20,593 nt of DNA from Pseudomonadota bacterium. Lineage in GTDB: Bacteria; Pseudomonadota; Alphaproteobacteria; Rhizobiales; Xanthobacteraceae. Location of the stretch: positions 1 to 20,593 of the forward strand of contig JAEYAU010000268.1 in assembly GCA_023404705.1 (NCBI GenBank). The letters run 5' to 3'. The notes beneath the pieces were generated by a model, which was given only the letters and a program-made list of their open reading frames with translations, was not told the DNA's origin and did not search any database. Position numbers and translations under genes: made by a program. Shown piece by piece: positions 15,709 through 20,593 of the stretch (positions are counted from its first letter, which is position 1; each line of letters begins with the position of its first letter).

Positions 15709-16581
15709 ATGGAGCGCGATGCCGTGGCGCGCGGTGCGCGCGTGCGCCGCGTCGACTGGAGCTTTCGCTGGCCAGGTGGCCGTCACGTCGCGGTGGTGTT
15801 CAACCTCGCCTATGAGGGCTGGTCGGATGGCGTTGCGCCCGGCCTCGGCCCGATGGGCAACCCGCTGCCGGCCGGGACCTTCGACACCAATGCGCTCTCC
15901 TGGGGCACTTACGGGGCGACGCGCGGGATCGCGCGCCTCCTGAGGGTGCTCGACCGCACGAAGGTGCGCGCCAGCGTGATGACGAGCGGCATTTTCGCGG
16001 ATCGCACGCCCGACATGGTGCGCGCGATCGCGCAAGCCGGGCACGAGATCGTCGCGCATTCCTTCGCGCAGGACATCATCCCGGCAAAGCTTTCGCCCGA
16101 GGCCGTGCGCGACGACATCGTGCGCACCACCGAGCGGCTCGAGGCCGTGGCGGGCGTGCGCCCGCGCGGCTGGATCAGCCCGCGCGGCACGCCGAGCCCC
16201 GACGGTGCGCGCCTGCTCCTCGAGGCCGGCTATGCCTGGCACGGCGACGTGTTCGACGACGATCGTCCCTACATCCAGGAGCTCGATGCGGGCCGTATCG
16301 TCGCGATCCCGCTCACCATGGAGATCAACGATCTGCCGCATGCCATGCGCTTCGGCCGCTCGCCGCGCCAGTTCGTCGAGTTGTTCGACGATCTGCTGAA
16401 GGGCGCGTTGCGCGAGGACGAGGCCGTGATGATCGACGTCACGGCCCACTGCCACGTCTACGGCCGCCCATCGGGCGCGTGGGCCTACGAGGCGATCGCC
16501 GCCAAGGCGCGCGCCCGGGACGATATCTGGATCGCCACGCGCGCCGAGATGGCGCAGCATGTCAGCGATGCGACGCGGTGA
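15709..16581 (+). CDS. Polysaccharide deacetylase (NodB-fold) family protein, PuuE-like variant
   Basis: A 290-residue carbohydrate esterase 4/NodB-like barrel. These enzymes hydrolyse N- or O-acyl groups or, in the PuuE branch, the allantoin ring. The first motif is not the usual TFDDG but VVFNLAYEGW (N32 to E36). The second has GHEIVAHSFAQD (H112, H117, D122) instead of H(S/T)xxH. The third is around ISPRGTPSPDG. These changes point to the PuuE/allantoinase-like or another non-polysaccharide amidase branch. There is no signal peptide, so it acts in the cytoplasm and a polysaccharide substrate is doubtful. The ATG at 15709 has GGAGGT upstream. It is followed after 58 bases by the FAH-family gene on the same strand. 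Confidence 0.82.
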   Translation: MERDAVARGARVRRVDWSFRWPGGRHVAVVFNLAYEGWSDGVAPGLGPMGNPLPAGTFDTNALSWGTYGATRGIARLLRVLDRTKVRASVMTSGIFADRTPDMVRAIAQAGHEIVAHSFAQDIIPAKLSPEAVRDDIVRTTERLEAVAGVRPRGWISPRGTPSPDGARLLLEAGYAWHGDVFDDDRPYIQELDAGRIVAIPLTMEINDLPHAMRFGRSPRQFVELFDDLLKGALREDEAVMIDVTAHCHVYGRPSGAWAYEAIAAKARARDDIWIATRAEMAQHVSDATR

Positions 16582-16639
16582 TTGCGCAACGCCTGCATTC
16601 GCCCCATAACGGCGCGCGCGAACCAAAAGGAACAGCGAC

Positions 16640-17512
16640 ATGAAGATCGTGGCATTCGGGAGTGAGACGGGGCCGAGGCTGGGCGTGGTCGAGGGCGATC
16701 AGGTGATCGACTTCCAGGCCTTCGACTCGAATGTGCCGAACGATCTTGGCGCCTGGCTCGCGGCGAGCGGCGGCGACACCAAGCAACTCGGCGATATCGC
16801 CAAGAGCGCCCCGGCCTCGGCGCGTCGTTCGCTGCAGGGTCTCACCTACGCGCTGCCCGTCGCCAATCCCGGCAAGATCATTTGCCTCGGCCTCAACTAT
16901 CTCGACCATGTGAAAGAAGGCCCGCAGCGCGACAACATCCCGCAATTCCCGACCATCTTCATGCGCGGCCTCTCGTCGATGGTGGCGCATGAGAGCCCGA
17001 TCATCCGCCCCAAGGCCTCCGAGCAGCTCGACTACGAGGCGGAGCTGATCCTCATCGTCGGCAAGAAGGCGAAGCATCTCACGCTGCAGAACGCCACGTC
17101 CTGCATCGCGGGATATTCCTGCGGCAACGAAGGCTCGATTCGCGAATTCCAGCGCAAGACCACCCAGTGGGACATGGGCAAGAACTTCGACCACACCGGC
17201 GGCTTCGGCCCCTGGATGGTCACGGCCGATGCGCTCCCGGACGCCGCCAAGGGTCTGAAGATCGAGAGCCGGGTCAACGGCAAGGTCATGCAGTCGGACA
17301 ACACCGACAACATGATGTTCCCGATCCCCGAGATGCTGGTCTACATCACGCAAGGCATGACGCTCGAGCCCGGCGACATCATCTTCACGGGGACGCCGTC
17401 CGGCGTCGGTCACGCCCGCAAGCCGCCCGCCTGGATGCGCAATGGCGATGTCTGCGAGATCGAGATCGAAGGCATCGGCGTGCTGCGCAACCCGATCGCC
17501 GACGAGGCGTAG
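16640..17512 (+). CDS. Fumarylacetoacetate hydrolase (FAH) family protein
   Basis: A 290-residue enzyme of the FAH superfamily: hydrolases, decarboxylases or isomerases of 2,4-dioxo or 2-oxo-3-deoxy acids, using Mg2+ or Mn2+. The metal site is visible as E133-x-E135 (DYEAELILIVGKK) and D178 (WDMGKNFD). The family ending IIFTGTPSGVGHARKPPAWM...GD is present, as is the NEGSIREFQ lid segment. The short N-terminal domain before residue 75 is normal for the FAHD/YcgM-like group. The start ATG has AAAGGAA upstream. It sits 58 bases after the deacetylase gene. Likely roles are cleavage of a diketo-acid in aromatic or sugar-acid breakdown; the exact substrate is unknown. Confidence 0.9.
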   Translation: MKIVAFGSETGPRLGVVEGDQVIDFQAFDSNVPNDLGAWLAASGGDTKQLGDIAKSAPASARRSLQGLTYALPVANPGKIICLGLNYLDHVKEGPQRDNIPQFPTIFMRGLSSMVAHESPIIRPKASEQLDYEAELILIVGKKAKHLTLQNATSCIAGYSCGNEGSIREFQRKTTQWDMGKNFDHTGGFGPWMVTADALPDAAKGLKIESRVNGKVMQSDNTDNMMFPIPEMLVYITQGMTLEPGDIIFTGTPSGVGHARKPPAWMRNGDVCEIEIEGIGVLRNPIADEA

Positions 17513-17535
17513 ACCCCGCGGGTCGATGGCAACGC

Positions 17536-18267
17536 TTACTTTGCGGCCACCGGGAAGCGCAGGTTGAGGCCCAGCGTCACCCAATGGGCGTTCTCGCCCG
17601 TGATGTTGCGCCCGTAGATCAGATCGATGTCCATGGTCTCGACGGGCGTGAAGCGGATGCCGGCCTGGCCGCGCGGCTGCCGATCGGTCCGTCGCTCGGT
17701 CTCCGGGCCTGCGAAGCCGAATATTTCGGCAAGCAATGTGACCGGCTTGATCGGATTCCATTCGACGCCGGCGCCGTAGATTGCGAGATCCTGCATGGCG
17801 CGGCGGTCGTGAAACCAGCCGCCATTCAGGTTGACGCGGAAGCTGTCCGAGAGCGCGAAGGTCACCGGCACGTTGACGATCGTGCCGCTGTTCTCGCCCG
17901 TGTAGAGATCGAAACTCGTGAGCAGCGAGATCGCGACGCCGACCTTTCCGGTCTCAACCGGAAGCAGGTTGATCTTGGCTTTCGGTGCGAACTCGGCGCC
18001 CCATTCGCGGTCGCCGCGCGTGCGCGCATAAGCGACACCGATCTCAATCGGCCGCCCGATTTCTACCGAGCAGGCCGGGGAAACCACGCCGATGAAATCA
18101 CTGTTGCTCGCGAATGCGGCCCACGATTCGACCTTGCACACGCCCGGATCGACACCGGCGTCATCCACCGCATAGGCGCCGCCTGCGGCGGTCGCCGTCC
18201 GTGGCGCGGCCAATGCCAAAAGCATGAAGAGAGTGATCGGTCCGAGTCGGGCCGCCGCGCGTGTCAT
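17536..18267 (-). CDS. Exported, probably outer-membrane beta-barrel protein of unknown function
   Basis: A 243-residue protein with a signal peptide (hydrophobic LGPITLFMLLALAAP, then TATA before AGGA). The mature part is rich in alternating hydrophobic and polar strands with aromatic ends (IEIGVAYARTRGDREWGAEF, VTLGLNLRFPV), fitting a small beta-barrel in the outer membrane. Two Cys near the mature N terminus (GVCKV and SPACSV) may bond. It ends in LRFPVAAK, not the classical terminal Phe, so barrel assembly signals are imperfect. The ATG at 18267 has GGGGA about five bases upstream; a TTG at 18279 is also in frame. It converges with the FAH-family gene (23-base gap). I cannot assign a function. 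Confidence 0.7.
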   Translation of the reverse strand: MTRAAARLGPITLFMLLALAAPRTATAAGGAYAVDDAGVDPGVCKVESWAAFASNSDFIGVVSPACSVEIGRPIEIGVAYARTRGDREWGAEFAPKAKINLLPVETGKVGVAISLLTSFDLYTGENSGTIVNVPVTFALSDSFRVNLNGGWFHDRRAMQDLAIYGAGVEWNPIKPVTLLAEIFGFAGPETERRTDRQPRGQAGIRFTPVETMDIDLIYGRNITGENAHWVTLGLNLRFPVAAK

Positions 18268-18375
18268 CCGAGTCCCCAAATCATCGACCGGGACATGTTT
18301 CCCGAATTTCCGATGATCTGCAATTCGGGGAAGACGCGCAGGAAAAACTTGCCGCGCAGCCCGCTAGAACGAGTT

Positions 18376-18406
18376 GACCCGCCCGGAGGGGACATCCGGG
18401 CGGGTC
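18376..18406 (-). terminator. Strong GC hairpin downstream of the small exported protein gene
   Basis: Perfect 12-bp arms GACCCGCCCGGA (18376-18387) and TCCGGGCGGGTC (18395-18406) with a 7-base loop. It lies about 60 bases beyond the stop of the 91-residue protein gene on the minus strand. The minus-strand tail (AACTCGTTCT) has only a weak T content, so it is a plausible but imperfect intrinsic terminator. Confidence 0.5.
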
Positions 18407-18464
18407 GAGAAGATCGGCGCGGGGGTGGAAGGGGGGGCGGACGCGCCGATCAGCCCTAAAACTC

Positions 18465-18740
18465 TCAGTAGTAGTAGCAGACCTTCTTGGAGCCGATGTA
18501 GTTGCCCCAGTAGTCGTAGCGCGGCACGAACTTGCAGGGCGCGTAGCCAGGAGCCACGTAGTAGCCACCGCCGTAAGCGTGCGAAGCAGCCGCACCCGCG
18601 ATCAGCGCGCCGGCGGCGACACCCGCCGCGATGCCCCAGCCCTTGTGGCCGGCCTGAGCCTGGGTGGAGGTCGTCGCGACAGCCGCGACGAGCGTGAGGG
18701 CAGCGAGCGAACCAGCGGCGAGCTTGGTGAACTTGGACAT
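18465..18740 (-). CDS. Small exported Gly/Ala/Tyr-rich protein
   Basis: A 91-residue protein. The signal peptide is KLAAGSLAALTLVAAVATT, with a probable cut after QAQA before GHKGWG. A glycine-zipper-like hydrophobic stretch follows (GIAAGVAAGALIAGAAASHA, residues about 36-55), then a tyrosine-rich tail (GGGYYVAPGYAP, RYDYWGNYIGSKKVCYYY) with two Cys that could pair. Such small proteins are common in Hyphomicrobiales and sit in the envelope; their role is unknown. The start is well supported by AGGGGG upstream. A strong hairpin follows the gene, and it is divergent from the semialdehyde dehydrogenase gene. Confidence 0.8.
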   Translation of the reverse strand: MSKFTKLAAGSLAALTLVAAVATTSTQAQAGHKGWGIAAGVAAGALIAGAAASHAYGGGYYVAPGYAPCKFVPRYDYWGNYIGSKKVCYYY

Positions 18741-18996
18741 AGGGTCATCCCCCTGAGGATGTTTGGGTGAGCCGTTTCATGGCCCGGATGCTCATTGGTC
18801 GCGCCCTCTCGGAAACCGGTTCAAACCCTCCCGAGAAATTTGAATCTCCCTTACGGCGCAGCCAGTTACCAGGAATTGGCCTTTCCGCCCCGGCGCACCC
18901 GCCATGCGGTCCGGCGGATGGCGTCAGCCCCACGCCTTGGCGTATCGTGCCGGAAACCCCACGAATTGAAGTCATCCGATCAGAGGAGGCGCTCTC
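18741..18996. other. Divergent intergenic region
   Basis: These 256 bases separate the minus-strand exported protein from the plus-strand semialdehyde dehydrogenase and must hold both promoters. They are less GC-rich in the middle (around 18830-18890). I see no convincing -35/-10 pair, no copy of the 16-bp operator, and no gene with coding character. The dehydrogenase RBS is AGAGGAGG near 18980. Confidence 0.5.
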
Positions 18997-20445
18997 ATGC
19001 TGCAGAAGCTCGACTACAAGCGCGAAGCCAATTTCATCGGCGGTGAGTGGGTGCAGGCCGACTCCAAGAAGGTGATCGAGGTCAAGGATCCGGCGACCGG
19101 CGAACTGATCGGCACCGTGCCGAGCTGCGGCCGCGCCGAGACCAAGCGCGCCATCGAAGCCGCGCAGACCGCATTCCCGATCTGGCGCGCCAAGCTCGCC
19201 TCGGAGCGCGCCGACGCGATGCGCCGTCTCGCGGCGCTGATCGAGGAGAACAAGGAGGAGCTCGCCATGCTCCTCACGGTGGAGCAGGGCAAGTCGCTCG
19301 CCGAGTCGCGCGGCGAGGTGGGCGGCAGCGCAGCCTATATCCTCTGGTTCGCCGAGGAGGCGCGCCGCATCTATGGCGACGTGATCCCGACGCCGTGGCA
19401 GGGCCGCCGCATCCTGGTGACCAAGGAGCCGGTCGGCGTGGTCGGCGCCATCACGCCGTGGAATTTTCCGTCCTCGATGATCGCGCGCAAGCTCGGCGCC
19501 GCGCTCGCGACCGGCTGCACCATGGTGATCAAGCCGGCTTCGCAGACGCCTTACTCGGGCATCGCCTGGGGCGTGCTCGCCGAGAAGGCCGGCATTCCGC
19601 CCGGCGTCGTCAACATCGTCACGGGCTCGGCCGCCGAGATCGGCGCGGAACTGACCTCGAACCCGATCGTGAAGAAGATCACCTTCACGGGCTCGACCGA
19701 GGTCGGCAAGAAGCTGATGGCGCAAGCGGCCGGCACCATGAAGCGTGTCTCGATGGAGCTCGGCGGCAACGCACCGTTCCTCGTGTTCGACGACGCCGAT
19801 CTCGATGCGGCGGTCGAGGGCGCCATCCAGTCGAAATATCGCAACTCGGGCCAGACCTGCGTCTGCGCCAACCGCTTCATCGTGCAGGCCGGCATCTACG
19901 ACAAGTTCGCCGAGAAGCTCGCCGAGGCGTCGCGCAAGCTCAAAGTGGGCAACGGCACCGAGAGCGGCGTGCAGCAGGGTCCGCTGATCGACGACAAGGC
20001 CGTCGCGAAGGTGCAGGAGCACATCACGGATGCCGTGAACAAAGGCGCGCGCGTGATCGCGGGCGGCAAGCGCCATGCGCTCGGTGGCACTTTCTTCGAG
20101 CCGACCGTGCTCGCCGATGTCACGCCCGCCATGGCGGTCGCGCGCGAGGAGACGTTCGGCCCGGTGGCGCCCCTCTTCAAGTTCACGACCGAGGAGGAGG
20201 GCGTGCGCATGGCCAACGACACCGAGTACGGCCTCGCCTGCTACTTCTTCACGCGCGATCTCGGCCGCGCGTTCCGCGTCGCCGAGGGCCTGGAATACGG
20301 CCAGGTCGGTGTGAATGCCGGCGTGATCACCACCGAGATGGCCCCCTTCGGCGGCTACAAGGAATCCGGCATCGGCCGCGAGCTCTCGAAATACGGCTGC
20401 GACGATTATCTGAACGTCAAATACATCTGCGTGGGCGGGATCTGA
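18997..20445 (+). CDS. gabD: Succinate-semialdehyde dehydrogenase-like aldehyde dehydrogenase (GabD type)
   Basis: A 482-residue NAD(P)+-dependent aldehyde dehydrogenase that oxidises succinate semialdehyde, or a close relative such as glutarate or 2-oxoglutarate semialdehyde, to the acid. Key residues are N156 (ITPWNFP), general base E254 (MELGGNAP) and catalytic C288 in GQTCVCANR. The second cysteine, C290, forms the C-x-C pair typical of SSADH and can serve as a redox switch in that family. Length is standard for GabD. The ATG has AGAGGAGG upstream. It may feed carbon from the neighbouring catabolic genes into the TCA cycle, but it has its own promoter region and no operator copy, so it could equally serve GABA breakdown. 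Confidence 0.9.
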   Translation: MLQKLDYKREANFIGGEWVQADSKKVIEVKDPATGELIGTVPSCGRAETKRAIEAAQTAFPIWRAKLASERADAMRRLAALIEENKEELAMLLTVEQGKSLAESRGEVGGSAAYILWFAEEARRIYGDVIPTPWQGRRILVTKEPVGVVGAITPWNFPSSMIARKLGAALATGCTMVIKPASQTPYSGIAWGVLAEKAGIPPGVVNIVTGSAAEIGAELTSNPIVKKITFTGSTEVGKKLMAQAAGTMKRVSMELGGNAPFLVFDDADLDAAVEGAIQSKYRNSGQTCVCANRFIVQAGIYDKFAEKLAEASRKLKVGNGTESGVQQGPLIDDKAVAKVQEHITDAVNKGARVIAGGKRHALGGTFFEPTVLADVTPAMAVAREETFGPVAPLFKFTTEEEGVRMANDTEYGLACYFFTRDLGRAFRVAEGLEYGQVGVNAGVITTEMAPFGGYKESGIGRELSKYGCDDYLNVKYICVGGI

Positions 20446-20462
20446 CGAGAGCGCCGTCGCTT

Positions 20463-20593
20463 GATCCGTCATCCTGAGGTGCGAGCGAGCGCAGCTCGCG
20501 AGCCTCGAAGGATGAACGGCCCGGGCGGTTCAAGATCCTCGTGGCGGCGCCTCGGCCCGTCGCCCTTCGAGGCTCGGGGCGTGGGCGGCGCGC
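20463..20593. repeat. Palindromic intergenic repeat, copy B (runs to the window edge)
   Basis: It starts 17 bases after the gabD-like stop with GATCCGTCATCCTGAGGTGC, which matches copy A (4064) at 18 of 20 positions. Positions 20499-20525 are an exact reverse complement of 4136-4162. The first 50 bases form an imperfect palindrome (CATCCTGAGG...CCTCGAAGGATG), and a second CCCTTCGAGGCTCG end appears near 20563-20576. The element may continue beyond the window. It is of the dispersed intergenic type seen in Bradyrhizobium-like genomes. Confidence 0.8.

Noticed and set aside
18855..18880. CCAGTTACC segment as a third TetR operator in front of the gabD-like gene
   Set aside because: Only the central CCAGTTA matches; the symmetric GTAAC arms are absent, so it is not a credible copy.
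18745..20472. 575-codon minus-strand frame opposite the gabD-like gene
   Set aside because: Low-complexity His/Arg/Asp/Leu composition and full overlap with a clear aldehyde dehydrogenase.

Overview
The window looks like chromosome from a high-GC alphaproteobacterium, most likely of the Hyphomicrobiales (Bradyrhizobium/Rhodoplanes-like). The reasons are GC-rich codon use, frequent GTG and TTG starts, a fused IorA/IorB pair of the large aerobic type, and two copies of a palindromic intergenic repeat (CATCCTGAGG...CCTCGAAGGATG) of a kind common in that group. The taxon is inferred from style, not from a marker gene. I see no rRNA, tRNA, CRISPR array, transposase or phage gene.

Layout. Positions 1-395 are GC-rich, apparently non-coding DNA with short repeats. 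396-4063 holds iorA and iorB, overlapping by 4 nt, for an indolepyruvate/arylpyruvate:ferredoxin oxidoreductase. 4064-4180 is a palindromic repeat, followed by a lower-GC island (about 4185-5721) with one membrane-anchored pentapeptide-repeat protein. From 5831 to 17512 lies an accessory catabolic region: a TIM-barrel isomerase and an enolase-superfamily protein (minus strand); a divergent NitT/TauT-type ABC importer (permease, binding protein, ATPase; plus strand); a DUF993 (dihydrodipicolinate-synthase-like) protein with a Gfo/Idh/MocA oxidoreductase (minus); a TetR regulator followed by a D-2-hydroxyacid dehydrogenase (minus); then an exported protein, an atypical polysaccharide deacetylase and a fumarylacetoacetase-family enzyme (plus). 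17536-18740 encodes two exported proteins (minus), and 18997-20445 a GabD-like semialdehyde dehydrogenase (plus). The window ends in a second copy of the palindromic repeat.

How it may work together. Two nearly identical 16-bp palindromes (GTAACCAACTGGTTAC at 8158-8173 and GTAACCAGTTAGTTAC at 13238-13253) sit in the two promoter regions that drive the enolase/isomerase genes, the importer, and the Gfo/Idh-DUF993 pair. With a TetR gene about 1 kb away, this suggests a local regulon for uptake and breakdown of one small substrate. The enzyme classes (dehydrogenase, acid dehydratase, Schiff-base aldolase/dehydratase fold, FAH-type hydrolase, semialdehyde dehydrogenase) would fit a non-phosphorylative sugar-acid or hydroxyacid route. 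The substrate cannot be read from the sequence, and this assembly is the best candidate here for an undescribed pathway.
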